Below are positions 17,778-27,100 of a stretch of 64,000 nucleotides of DNA, piece after piece. The notes beneath the pieces were generated by a model. It was not told the DNA's origin and made no database searches. It saw nothing but the letters and a program-made list of their open reading frames with translations. A program made the translations under genes and the position numbers. The stretch is from assembly GCF_900110415.1 (NCBI RefSeq), contig NZ_FODR01000008.1, forward strand, positions 1 to 64,000, written 5' to 3'. Source of the stretch: Mucilaginibacter sp. OK283 (GTDB taxonomy: Bacteria > Bacteroidota > Bacteroidia > Sphingobacteriales > Sphingobacteriaceae). Within the stretch, counting starts at the first letter, position 1; each line of letters begins with the position of its first letter.

Positions 17778-17928
17778 GATTTTGTTAATTTTTTATCTCT
17801 CAATGTTCTACTTGTATAGCTCAAATGTTTCCGTAGTACATCTAAATTCATTCTGATGATGCAAATTTATACAGATATTGGCATGCATCTCCTGTAAGTT
17901 TTTTCACTAATTCTGTATTTTTGAATTG

Positions 17929-18768
17929 ATGAAAAAAGAGAATTTATATCGTCCGTTTGAAGTTGATTTTAAGGTATTGGAGCATTTTCCCAAAGTAACA
18001 AGGAGCAACAACTTTTTTGAGCTGATATATATTGTAGACGGCACGGGCGTGCAATTCATCAATAAAAACAAGTTCAATTATCGTAAGGGTAATTTGTTTT
18101 TATTAACCCCACAGGATACACATTCTTTTGAAATAAATACGGTAACCAAATTCTTTTTCCTGCGGTTTAATGAATACTACGTGCAAGGTAGCGCATCAAA
18201 AGATAAAGCGATGATACAAAGGATGGAGTATATCCTTCAAAATGCAAGCCACCGGCCGGGCTGTATTTTAAAAAACAAAGTTGATAAGCCGCTGATAGCC
18301 AATTTGGTTGAAAGCATTATCCAGGAACAAACAAATCAACAAATTTATTGCGATACCATTATCACCCAGATAGTGAATACCATTATCACGATAGTTGCCC
18401 GCAATATAGCACTGAAACTTCCTAAAAACATTAAGGAAAACACCGGCGAAACGGTATTGGAGATTTTGCATTACATACAGGAAAACATATTCGACCCCAA
18501 AAAGCTGAGGGCCGAAAACCTGGGGCGGCACTTTGGCATCTCGTTAAGCTACCTGGGCCGTTATTTTAAGAAACAAACCGGCGATACATTACAGCAGTAC
18601 ATTTCGATGTATAAAATAAGGCTGATTGAAATGAGGTTGTTACACAGCGATATGCGTATAAACGAAATTGTTAACGAACTCAATTTTGCCGACGAAAGCC
18701 ATCTTAACAAAATATTCAAAAAATATAAAGGCCTGAGCCCCACCGAGTACAAAAAGCAATTTTGCTGA
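17929..18768 (+). CDS. AraC-family transcriptional regulator
   Basis: A 279-residue regulator. Residues 1 to about 100 form a cupin-like sensing domain (GTGVQFINKNKFNYRKGNLF). The C-terminal 100 residues hold two HTH motifs, including LGRHFGISLSYLGRYFKKQ and the signature NELNFADESHLNKIFKKYKG. The ATG at 17929 is preferred over a TTG one codon earlier. A TATTTTTG box ends only 5 nt before the ATG, so the transcript may have almost no leader. The inducer is unknown. Confidence 0.9.
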   Translation: MKKENLYRPFEVDFKVLEHFPKVTRSNNFFELIYIVDGTGVQFINKNKFNYRKGNLFLLTPQDTHSFEINTVTKFFFLRFNEYYVQGSASKDKAMIQRMEYILQNASHRPGCILKNKVDKPLIANLVESIIQEQTNQQIYCDTIITQIVNTIITIVARNIALKLPKNIKENTGETVLEILHYIQENIFDPKKLRAENLGRHFGISLSYLGRYFKKQTGDTLQQYISMYKIRLIEMRLLHSDMRINEIVNELNFADESHLNKIFKKYKGLSPTEYKKQFC

Positions 18769-18894
18769 TAATGTGTAGAAGCTAAAAGCAGAATGCACAA
18801 AGCTTAAAGCTAACTCATTGATTTCTATTTGATAAAAGAACAAATGTGAAATTAATTAGGAGATCTTATATACTACAGAATATAAAATAAAAAA

Positions 18895-18919
18895 GCCGGG
18901 CATCTTCACGAAGCCCGGC
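18895..18919 (-). terminator. Intrinsic terminator (minus strand)
   Basis: GCCGGGC (18895-18901) pairs with GCCCGGC (18913-18919). On the minus strand it is followed by TTTTTTATTTTAT. It is placed to terminate the Xre gene at 18943. Confidence 0.8.
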
Positions 18920-18942
18920 CACTATATTTTTAATTTTACTTA

Positions 18943-19305
18943 TTAACCCGCTTTTCTATCATTGCCCTGCAGCTGTTGGCGCAATTCTTTTAGCTCCATT
19001 TCATAAGCGCGCATCCTGGCCTGAAGAATATCTACTTCGGTACGCATCATTTGTATTTCGGTAATTAGCTTGGCCGACTCGGGTTTATTGATTTTTTTTT
19101 CGCCTGTGCCAAGGATGAGCCATTCGGGCGAGTATTTAAGCTGAAAACAAAGTTTACGAATAAGGTAATAACTGATGTCCTGTTTTTTGTTTACCACCTT
19201 GCTGATAAAACCCTGGTCGACACCAATAGCAGTGGCCAGGCCCATTTGGCCGCCATGCTCCTGTACAATTACTTTTAGCCGTTTTATGATTGCTTCGTCA
19301 GACAT
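18943..19305 (-). CDS. Xre-like HTH regulator with C-terminal coiled coil
   Basis: A 120-residue DNA-binding protein. The HTH covers about residues 18-55 (GLATAIGVDQGFISKVVNKK). SPEWLILGTGEKK is typical of phage CI-like repressor N-terminal domains. Residues 75-115 form a heptad-rich helix (ITEIQMMRTEVDILQARM), probably a dimerising coiled coil. There is no S24 peptidase domain. It may be a domesticated phage-type regulator. The mirrored repeat upstream separates it from the small membrane protein gene. Confidence 0.82.
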   Translation of the reverse strand: MSDEAIIKRLKVIVQEHGGQMGLATAIGVDQGFISKVVNKKQDISYYLIRKLCFQLKYSPEWLILGTGEKKINKPESAKLITEIQMMRTEVDILQARMRAYEMELKELRQQLQGNDRKAG

Positions 19306-19332
19306 ATTATGCCTGCAATAATAAACAATTTG

Positions 19333-19500
19333 TTTATTAGTTTATTGGTTCACTGGTTCATTAGTTTATTGGTTCATTGGAACGCGGGTATAGTGAACAA
19401 AGGGCTTTTTGGCTGAATGCCTTGTATCTATCTTGCAACCCCGCCAGAAAAGACCAATGAACTAATGAACAAGTGAACCAATGAACGAACAAACTAATGA
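19333..19500. repeat. Mirrored tandem-word repeat (TTCATTGG/CCAATGAA family)
   Basis: The left arm, about 19333-19380, consists of variants of GGTTCATT. The right arm, about 19453-19500, consists of their complements (CCAATGAAC). The core holds AACGCGGGTATAGTGAACAA and AGGGCTTTTT. The core resembles that of the element at 32997-33143, so the two are copies of one family. The right arm overlaps the end of the gene at 19494. Confidence 0.85.
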
Positions 19501-19805
19501 ACTTCTACCGTGCGTAGTAATTCGCTAAGATGTTTATTGTAGGTGGTAATACTTATCCGACCCGATTTATAATCAGAAGTAAATTTATCGAGTTGTTGTT
19601 CGATATTTACTGGTACAACAGTTTTATTGAGGGCATTATTTAACCTATCCAGCTTTTGGCCAAGGCTTTGCATCAGCAGCAATGGTTCAACATCGCTGGT
19701 TTGATGTAGTATTTTATTTACTTTACGGCGCTGTTGTTTATCAAAATGTAATATTAAAAATACAGCAGCCGATCCCAGGATTACGAAAAAGTAAAAAGCG
19801 TCCAT
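19494..19805 (-). CDS. Small membrane-anchored protein with SHOCT-like C-terminus
   Basis: A 103-residue protein with one N-terminal membrane segment (about residues 4-20), then KQQRRKVNKI and a polar linker. The C-terminal helical hairpin is QQLDKFTSDYKSGRISITTY, then NKHLSELLRTV. The last 35 residues have the shape of a short C-terminal SHOCT-like domain. It has the same layout as the protein at 23773-24129, so they look like distant paralogues. Function unknown. Confidence 0.65.
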   Translation of the reverse strand: MDAFYFFVILGSAAVFLILHFDKQQRRKVNKILHQTSDVEPLLLMQSLGQKLDRLNNALNKTVVPVNIEQQLDKFTSDYKSGRISITTYNKHLSELLRTVEVH

Positions 19806-20013
19806 AACATTAAAATAAATTTGAATACTACTGTTAATACGCTTAATTGAAACTATTGGTTACGGCTTATTTAATAAAAGTTGTTAACAGCTTAATGAAT
19901 GGTTAAATAAAGGCCCGGCTTTTGACACTTTATAATTGTTTTATTACGCTGTAATTTAGCCCGGGTGCTTTTAAAATTTGATTTAAAAAGCAGTACTTTG
20001 TATCGTACTTAAT

Positions 20014-20058
20014 ATGGCGAAAACAAAACACCATTTTAAAACGCTTATAACGATATGA
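20014..20058 (+). CDS. Possible 14-residue leader ORF
   Basis: A tiny frame (MAKTKHHFKTLITI) whose TGA overlaps the ATG of the next gene as ATGA. It could couple translation to the 112-residue ORF, but it may be chance. Confidence 0.2.
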   Translation: MAKTKHHFKTLITI

Positions 20059-20393
20059 AACCAGGAGACAAGGTAATTTGCATTAACGATAAGATAGATC
20101 CCGAAAAAAGCGAAGAGATACGCCGCGATTTTGAGATTTGGATAACCCGGGATAAGGAATATACCATTCGCGAGATACTGGATAATAATGGCATTGTCAC
20201 CGGCGTATTACTGGAAGAAGTACACAATTTCCCCAAATTTTTTAAACTGATAAATCGTTTCCAGGAGCCCGCATTTGCCCAGTGGCGTTTCCGCAAACTC
20301 AATTATGCCAGCCAGCCGGCAGAGGCGCTAAGCGAAGTAGAGGAATTGATAGAGCAACTGGAAAAAGAACAACAACAGGTAAAAGTAAAATAA
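20055..20393 (+). CDS. Hypothetical protein (112 aa)
   Basis: Not recognised. The N-terminal half looks like a small beta-rich domain beginning MKPGDKVICIND, reminiscent of SH3-like or KOW-like barrels. It has strands KEYTIREILDNNGIVTGVLL and then NFPKFFKLINRF. The C-terminus is a charged helix (ALSEVEELIEQLEKEQQQ), so it may dimerise. Cytoplasmic. A clear terminator follows. Confidence 0.6.
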   Translation: MKPGDKVICINDKIDPEKSEEIRRDFEIWITRDKEYTIREILDNNGIVTGVLLEEVHNFPKFFKLINRFQEPAFAQWRFRKLNYASQPAEALSEVEELIEQLEKEQQQVKVK

Positions 20394-20455
20394 GCCCGCA
20401 GAAATCACCTATTACTGGTGATGAAATTATTAAACCGGAAGCGAATTGATGGCAG

Positions 20456-20495
20456 TTAAAATCAGCACGATAAATGTTTAACATGCTGATTTTAA
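20456..20495 (+). terminator. Intrinsic terminator
   Basis: TTAAAATCAGCA (20456-20467) is exactly complementary to TGCTGATTTTAA (20484-20495), followed by TTCATTTTTT. It ends the gene at 20055-20393. Confidence 0.8.
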
Positions 20496-20599
20496 TTCAT
20501 TTTTTGGTGCACACTGAAGAATAAACCTCGATAATAGCGGACCGTATTCAAATTGGTTGATGCCATTTTCAATATGTATATAATTCCAAATGGCATAAA

Positions 20600-21010
20600 T
20601 CAATCATAGGTACCAGCAGCCTCTGTTTCTACAAGTTGAGTAAGTATAGCTTTTAATGTTGCTTCGCGCGCCCATTGTTGCTCAACGCCCGAAGCATCTT
20701 CCTGATACCATTTAAGCGGGCTGTTAATTTCAATACGGGCTTTATAAACAAAGTTTTTTGTGGGGTGCATTTTGCTGCCTTCGTAGCTGTTCAGGTTCTC
20801 GGCCCTGATTATTTTTGCAAAATCACGGGCCTTTACATCCAGCAGCAAACATTCATCCAGCGAGTTTTTAAAATCCTGTTTGTCCTCCAGCCATAAAATC
20901 AAAGCATCATCGGTAAGCTCGTGATCGGCAATAGCTATGCGGCTATAATCATAATCAACAGATATAATCATCCACCATAATTGGTCTTTTAGTTTTTGTG
21001 TAATTTTCAT
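20600..21010 (-). CDS. Hypothetical protein (136 aa)
   Basis: Not recognised. It is a soluble protein with a beta-rich N-terminus and a conserved-looking motif WWMIISVDYDYSR. A strand set IADHELTDDALILWLEDKQD follows, then a C-terminal helix REATLKAILTQLVETEA. There is no signal peptide. A half element of the TTCATTGG repeat family lies just upstream of its start. Confidence 0.6.
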   Translation of the reverse strand: MKITQKLKDQLWWMIISVDYDYSRIAIADHELTDDALILWLEDKQDFKNSLDECLLLDVKARDFAKIIRAENLNSYEGSKMHPTKNFVYKARIEINSPLKWYQEDASGVEQQWAREATLKAILTQLVETEAAGTYD

Positions 21011-21012
21011 TT

Positions 21013-21052
21013 TTTGTTAGTTTATTGGTTCACTGGTTCATTAGTTCATTGG
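21013..21052. repeat. Half element of the TTCATTGG repeat family
   Basis: Tandem GGTTCACT/GGTTCATT/AGTTCATTGG words are present, as in the left arms at 19333 and 33001. I find no mirrored right arm before the next gene. It sits 2 nt upstream of the 20600-21010 start codon. Confidence 0.6.
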
Positions 21053-21118
21053 ATATTATGCCCTTATCGTGTAAACTATTGCAACTCTGCTAACTGCAAA
21101 CCGGCAACGGCAAACTGC

Positions 21119-21313
21119 TCAACGGAAAGCGGGCTGCCAGCCTGGGCTGTATTTTTGAATAGCTATGATCTCTTTACTTAGTTTTTGGCAGGCAGCAAGG
21201 TAGGCCTGGTAACGAAGCAGCGGCTCGGGCAAATCGCTATTATCATTATTGGGGTCTGGTGAAAATACCGCTGTTCCATTTGGTTGATTTAGTGCAGAGT
21301 AGGCAATATGCAT
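21119..21313 (-). CDS. Small hypothetical protein (64 aa)
   Basis: Not recognised. I chose the ATG at 21313 (MHIAYSALNQPNGTAVF). The frame stays open to 21445, but the extra N-terminus is A/T-rich and low in coding character. The C-terminal half LLRYQAYLAACQKLSKEII is helical. It is divergent from the S24 repressor-like gene, so the two share a promoter region. Confidence 0.45.
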   Translation of the reverse strand: MHIAYSALNQPNGTAVFSPDPNNDNSDLPEPLLRYQAYLAACQKLSKEIIAIQKYSPGWQPAFR

Positions 21314-21504
21314 ATGTGTAGATTTTGGTTTATTTAGATTTTCTGTAATTAATCGATTAAATATTTCTGTATTACACTTCTGTAAATTCCATGTAATTAA
21401 ATTTGTTTTTGATTTAATTTGTCTTAAATTAGCAAAAGAGAACACGACAAATATAAAGAATTATCTTTAATATAATCAAGAAAAATCTGTAAAAAAATAT
21501 CTAT

Positions 21505-22206
21505 ATGGATGATGCATTAAAACCAAATAAAATCAAAACCATTCGCCCGGAGACGCTGGAGTTTATTATATTATATACTCAATTGAAGGGAAAAGCGTTT
21601 GCAGGCAACGCGCAACTTGCAGAAGCGTTAGGTTTTAACTCGCCCAGCTCCATCACCGAAATTGTAAAGAGCAGGCAAAATATCGATCCGGATAAATTCA
21701 GAATTTTTAAAGAAAAATACAAAGAATTCATATCTTGCGAACATAAGATCATAAATAAAGAAAAAAATACAGAAAACAAAACAAAGGAAGGCATTCCAAT
21801 GTATGAAATTATTGCAACCGCCTCGGGTGTCGAGGTCTATAATGATATAAATGATTCCCAACCTGTTGGGCGTATGAACTTTCCGGGTATCGAGGATTGC
21901 GATTTTGCATTGCCCGTTTGGGGGCACTCCATGTACCCGTACCTGGAGAATGGCTGTTGGGTAGCCTTAAAAATTATTCACGATAAGAAAATATTACCCG
22001 GCGAGGTATATTACATTGAATGGGGCGATTATCGCATGTATAAAAGGCTGCTGGCCGGCGATAAGCCGGATGAAGTGATAGCACACTCAGATAATACTAC
22101 CGAGATGGTTGGCAACCGCCTGAAGTACGCCCCCTTCCCTATCAACGTTGCCGATATCAAAAAGCTTTGCCTGGTAAAAGACATTCATAAAAAACATAAT
22201 CATTAA
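21505..22206 (+). CDS. LexA/CI-like repressor with S24 peptidase domain
   Basis: A 233-residue protein with an N-terminal HTH-like region (about residues 28-65, GNAQLAEALGFNSPSSITEI), a Lys-rich linker (80-97) and a C-terminal S24 self-cleaving peptidase domain. The nucleophile is Ser142 in WGHSMYPYLENG, and the general base is Lys180 in YRMYKRL, so autocleavage looks intact. S24 repressors are inactivated by RecA filaments or other signals. The nearest structural phage genes are 11 kb away, so any link to them is speculation. It could equally be a host stress regulator. Confidence 0.85.
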   Translation: MDDALKPNKIKTIRPETLEFIILYTQLKGKAFAGNAQLAEALGFNSPSSITEIVKSRQNIDPDKFRIFKEKYKEFISCEHKIINKEKNTENKTKEGIPMYEIIATASGVEVYNDINDSQPVGRMNFPGIEDCDFALPVWGHSMYPYLENGCWVALKIIHDKKILPGEVYYIEWGDYRMYKRLLAGDKPDEVIAHSDNTTEMVGNRLKYAPFPINVADIKKLCLVKDIHKKHNH

Positions 22207-22268
22207 TAAGAAAAAAAACTATATGTAGATTTCAGATGTGCAGATTGTGGAGTATGTAGATACTGCAT

Positions 22269-22565
22269 TCAAGCCATTGGAGCACTCATCCTGAAAATGA
22301 TACAGTCGAGATCTGTCTTCACGCTCTCAACCAGTTCGTCAACTTCGGCCTGGGATAGGCCTTCCCTGAAGTCATTCCGGCTGGTATCACTCAAATATTG
22401 CAGATAAGGGGCAATCATAAGGTTGTGCTTTTTATTTAAACGATTGCCATCGTAAGCCACCATTTTAAACATCTTATCAAGGTGCGCAAAATAGTTGCGC
22501 TTAGTTAAGCCCTCTATATCAGCCGATTCCCTTTTTATTTGTTTCAAAAATTCTTCGGGAATCAT
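22269..22565 (-). CDS. Hypothetical protein (98 aa)
   Basis: Not recognised. An all-helical soluble protein (MIPEEFLKQIKRESADIEG, DKMFKMVAYDGNRLNKKH, GLSQAEVDELVESVKTDLD). No membrane segment or known motif. It is convergent with the S24 gene. Confidence 0.55.
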   Translation of the reverse strand: MIPEEFLKQIKRESADIEGLTKRNYFAHLDKMFKMVAYDGNRLNKKHNLMIAPYLQYLSDTSRNDFREGLSQAEVDELVESVKTDLDCIIFRMSAPMA

Positions 22566-22761
22566 ATTTTATTATTTACCTTTAATGCCCGCTATTTATA
22601 TACCCCGGCAAAGATATAAACAAACGGACTACTACCCTGCAATAATCGATTTATATTGCACCGGTATTTGTATTAAAATAAAAGCTTAAACCCTTATAAA
22701 ATTCCTAAAAGTTGTATAACAATTTAATAAGCACTTCGTTTATCTAATATAGCAACACATT

Positions 22762-22923
22762 ATGGCAAGCAGGGCATCACAATTTATCTCCCACCAACTC
22801 AGCGTTGGCAGTGCCTTGCAAAACGTTCTCTTTTACGGAATGCTGGCTTTTTTAGTTTGCCTGGTAATAGCGCAGCTGCAAACTAAACATGCACATGCCC
22901 GGCACCGATCAATTTCAAAATAA
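22762..22923 (+). CDS. Possible 53-residue membrane peptide
   Basis: A short frame with one hydrophobic helix (MLAFLVCLVIAQLQ, about residues 27-40) flanked by polar ends, finishing HAHARHRSISK. The lead segment MASRASQFISHQLSVG is amphipathic. It fills an otherwise empty gap, but support is limited to composition. Confidence 0.4.
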   Translation: MASRASQFISHQLSVGSALQNVLFYGMLAFLVCLVIAQLQTKHAHARHRSISK

Positions 22924-23039
22924 AACAACAACTATCATTTGCGTGGCAATTATGCTTTGTAAATTTCTTGTGGTGTTTATCCCATAGAAGTGTATTAATT
23001 TTAATTTCACCAATTAATCTGCCATGCTTAACTTTAATT

Positions 23040-23543
23040 ATGCTTATCAGGCTCGCTACCTTTAATGACATTCCTTTTATAATGCAGCTTATCGCCGGTG
23101 TTATCCCGGGCATGATAGCTTCGGGCAACCTTCAGTGGGACAATGCCTACCCCAATACCGGCGTTTTCACCGATGATATAGCACAGGGTTGCCTTTGGGT
23201 GGCCGAAATAGATAGCCTTATTGCCGGCGTTGCCGCCATAACCACCAACCAGGAGCCCGAATACGCTCAGGCAGGCTGGGATATTACCGAAACTGCAATT
23301 GTTACCCACAGGCTTGCAGTACTCCCCCGGTATCGTGGCCGGGGTATAGCCGCCGCTTTATTACAACAGGCCGAACTGGAAGCGATTAGCCGCGGTATAA
23401 AAACGCTACGAATTGATACCAACATGCATAACCAGGCTACACAAAAGCTATTCCCTAAATTAGGATACATTTTTGCCGGAGAAATTAACCTGGGTTTCAG
23501 GCCGGGGCTAACATTTTATTGCTACGAAAAAAGGCTTGATTAA
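23040..23543 (+). CDS. GNAT-family N-acetyltransferase
   Basis: A 167-residue acetyl-CoA-dependent acetyltransferase. The start at 23040 (MLIRLATFNDIPFIMQLI) gives the normal family N-terminus; the open frame extends 72 nt further without support. Motif A is RLAVLPRYRGRGIAAALL, with the CoA pyrophosphate loop RGRGIA. The C-terminal NMHNQATQKLFPKLGY motif is typical. The acceptor substrate is unknown. Confidence 0.9.
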   Translation: MLIRLATFNDIPFIMQLIAGVIPGMIASGNLQWDNAYPNTGVFTDDIAQGCLWVAEIDSLIAGVAAITTNQEPEYAQAGWDITETAIVTHRLAVLPRYRGRGIAAALLQQAELEAISRGIKTLRIDTNMHNQATQKLFPKLGYIFAGEINLGFRPGLTFYCYEKRLD

Positions 23544-23571
23544 AGCATTTGTTGTCACGTAAAAAATTACC

Positions 23572-23632
23572 GGCAAACGCCAATAAATACCGGAATTATC
23601 GGCTATAAACCACTTAATAACTGGCGTTTGCC
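23572..23632. promoter_or_regulatory. 11-bp perfect inverted repeat with 39-nt spacer
   Basis: GGCAAACGCCA (23572-23582) is complementary to TGGCGTTTGCC (23622-23632). The spacer itself contains CCGG/CGG. It lies after the GNAT gene and about 140 nt before the gene at 23773. It could be a looping operator or an mRNA 3' structure; there is no T-run. Confidence 0.45.
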
Positions 23633-23772
23633 AAATAGTTATTAACATTTGACCAATTTATTAACACATATTAAACATTCATACACAATAGCCATATATT
23701 TATTTCAGCCAATGCCACAGCTAATACTCCAAAGCCGGGCAAACTAAATTATAAACGAAGAGAAGAATAAAG

Positions 23773-24129
23773 ATGGATCCTGTAATGTCGCTTTTAATTA
23801 GTGGTATCGTTGCCGCAATTATTTTAGTAATGTTTAACAAACAACAAGTTAGTAAAGTAAGTAACAACATTTATACAGATGATGTGCAACAACTTTACCT
23901 GCTTACCGCTGCCGAATATAAAATCAACGCGTTGGAAAATCAGCAACAGCTTAGGCAGAGTAAGCCAGAAAACAAAACCACCGTTTTGTCTGACATTGAA
24001 TTTGACATAGCACAACTGACCCAAGCCTTTAACGAAGGTAAAATTCAGTTAAATGAGCTAAATAGCAAACTCGATAACTTATTGGATAAATTCGGCGTTA
24101 ATAGTGCCGAATTATCGCAGGCCTGCTAA
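23773..24129 (+). CDS. Small membrane-anchored protein with SHOCT-like C-terminus
   Basis: A 118-residue protein with one N-terminal membrane segment (about residues 5-20) followed by FNKQQVSKVSN and a polar linker. The C-terminal helical hairpin is IAQLTQAFNEGKIQLNELNS, then KLDNLLDKF. The layout matches the 103-residue protein at 19494-19805: membrane helix, KQQ motif, then a domain with a (E/S)GKI or SGRI turn and a final leucine-rich helix. Function unknown. Confidence 0.65.
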   Translation: MDPVMSLLISGIVAAIILVMFNKQQVSKVSNNIYTDDVQQLYLLTAAEYKINALENQQQLRQSKPENKTTVLSDIEFDIAQLTQAFNEGKIQLNELNSKLDNLLDKFGVNSAELSQAC

Positions 24130-24197
24130 TTTACTTTACCCAAATAAAAAACGACTTGCTTTAAGCAGCGGGCTTTGCTTATTTTGCTTTTATCCTG

Positions 24198-27100
24198 TTA
24201 TCTTATAACAACTACATACCCGGATAATTTCGCGTGCCCTTTTTGGGGCTCGATGATATAATAGTACGTTCCGGATGGTACAATACCGTTATTGTAATTT
24301 CCGTTCCAGGCCTGTTTATAATCTACCGATCTGAATACCGAAATACCATGACGGTTAAACACGTTTACTATGCATCCCGGATAATTTGCCAGCGCCGGTA
24401 TGCTCCAGGTATCATTACGGCCATCGCCATTGGGCGTAAATGCATTGGGTATAACTATGGGCGCTATGATACAACCAGCTTCGGGCTTAAGGCTTATATC
24501 GATGATGTTTGATTGGGCCGGCGTGGGGGCAACACATTTGCCATACGTAGTCATAACACAATACACCTGGTCGCCATCAGCTAACATCTTAGTAGTATAA
24601 GTATCGCTGTTGCTTACCAGTGCGCTATTTAAATACCATAAGTACGTTGGCACACCGCTACCGGTTTGATAGTTTGCCGGTGTAGGTGTAAAAGTTATTT
24701 CTTTACCCTGGCATACAGGCATAGGCACCGATGCCGCTATAGTAACCGTACTCACCTGAACAGGATCGGCAATAATATTTGCAACTTCAGATACCGGCGA
24801 GGAAACAGGTGTGCAACCATCGTTATTTACAACCATGCACGTCACTTTATCGCCCCCGGCCAACGTACTGGTGGCATACACACTGCCCGGATTATTAATT
24901 TGCTGCCCGTTTACCATCCATTGGTAAGTTGGGTTACTACCCGCGTTAGTGGCCGTGGCGGTCAAAGAAAGCGCAGCTCCCGAACACGAGCTGACTGTCC
25001 CGTTCGGATTAATACTAACCGTTGGCAAAATAACCGGCTTTATCAGTACTTTAATTATGTTTGATTGAACAGGTGCAGGCGTAACACATTTACCATATGT
25101 AGTCATAAGGCAATATACCTCGTCACCGTCGGTAACGGTATTAGTGGTATAAGTATCGGCACTGCCAACCGGAGCGCCATTCAAATACCAAACATAGGTA
25201 GGTAAGCCTTCAGATGTTTGATAATTGGTAGGCAACGGGGTAAAAGTAACCGTGCTGGCTGCACATATGGGTATAGCAACCGATGAACTAATGGTTACGG
25301 TACTTACCTGTACCGGTGTTATAATAATATTTGCTGGTGCCGATACCTGTGAAACAATTGGTGTGCAGCCATCATTGTTGATAACTGTGCAGGTTACCAT
25401 GTCGCCGTTGGCCAATGTATTAGTGCTATAAGTTTTGCCGGAGTTGTTAACAACCGGCAAGCCGTTTAAAAGCCACTGATAAGTTGGATTAAGGCCTTCA
25501 TTTACTGCTGTAGCCGTAAACACTAAGCTACCGCCCGCGCAGCCGCTAATGTCACCTGTCTTATCAATACTTACCGTTGGCGGGGCGGCGTCGGGCCTAT
25601 AAGATACCCTGAGTGTATTTGACGTAACTGGTGCACTGCAAAGCAAGTCCGCAGCCGTTACGGTACAGGTAACTGCATCATTGGCCTGTAAAGTGCTGCT
25701 GTTAAAAACTGCGTTATCAGTTCCTGCATTGGCCCCGTTTACCTGCCATTGATATGCAGGATTGGCACCTGCATTGGCTGCCGTAGCATTAAAAGATACT
25801 AACTGACCGGCACACGGTATATTAACCTGGTTGATGACAACCGTTGGCGTTGCCGCGGGGTTAACTTTTATGGTAAAAGTAACCGGTTTACCGGCGCACA
25901 TTAAGCCCGTGGCCGAATTGGGCGTAACGGTGATAGTGGCCATTAAAGGCAAGCTGGTTTTATTAATAGCTGTAAAAGTTATATTTCCTGTACCTCCAGC
26001 CGGCAGACCAATAGCCGGGTTATCATTTGTCCAGCTATAAACATCGCCGGTACCCGTAAAAAGTATGGGTGATGTTACCGCACCATCGCAATAAGGTTGC
26101 GGGTTTACAACCGGGTTAACTACCGGCAATTTGTTTACCTGGGCGGTAAGCGGCACATTAACATTTCCTGCATCGGCTGATGATAATATCAACTCAGCTG
26201 CATATGACGCGGCAGGTGAGTTATTTTTTAATTTCACATACAGTGTTATGGGCTTAACCTTATTGCCCTGCAATACAAGGAACATAAAATCACTATAACC
26301 CGCCGCCGGGCTGGCGGAAACCTGGAAACCGGCCGGGGGGGTAACATCTATATTTGAAGCTAAATTTGTACCCTCAACCGTAAATTGCAGATAATTTGAA
26401 GGCGCCCCCTCGCAAATATTTATATCACCAGTTACTGCCGATGCAGTAATGTTGCCCACAAATTCCCTTACTTCAATGTTTAGCGTAAAGCTGCTACTCC
26501 CTCCGGCGTTGTAAGCTGTAACAACATAATCGGTAGCTGGCCATATCACTGTTGGCGTTCCAGTTATAATGCCTGTTTTAGGATCAAACACCAAACCTGC
26601 AGGTAGGACCTTATCAATAGTGTAGCCCGTGGTTATTACTTTTTTTAAATAATTGCCGTCAAATTCAGATACAATCAAATTGCCATCGGGGCCCAAAGTT
26701 ATGCCTGCCGGGCTACTAAAATAAACACCTGTTCCAACTCCACTCTGGGTGCCCCTTGGCCCCCCGCCTGCAATAGTGGTAACCACCTGGTCGGGCGTTA
26801 TTTTCCTTATTGTACCATTGCCCCGGTCGGCTACGTACAGGTTTCCCGATTTATCAATTGTGATACCGGTTGGGAAAGCAAACTTTGCTGCTGTACCCGT
26901 ACCGTCGCCGGCACCAAATGTACCGCTGCCTGCAAAAGTTGTTACATCGCCAAAAGGGCTTACTTTTCTTATAACATTGCCTCCTTGTTCGGCAACATAT
27001 AGGTTGCCTGCGGCATCAACCGCAATCCCTGCAGGCTGTTTAAAGCTTGCTGTATTGTATTTGCCATCCACAGTGGCTGCTGCACCGCTGCCCACAAACG

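Noticed and set aside
18943-22206. Xre and S24 genes as the lysogeny switch of the phage cluster
   Set aside because: They lie more than 11 kb from the first structural gene with host genes between. No shared operator was seen. The link is possible but unsupported.
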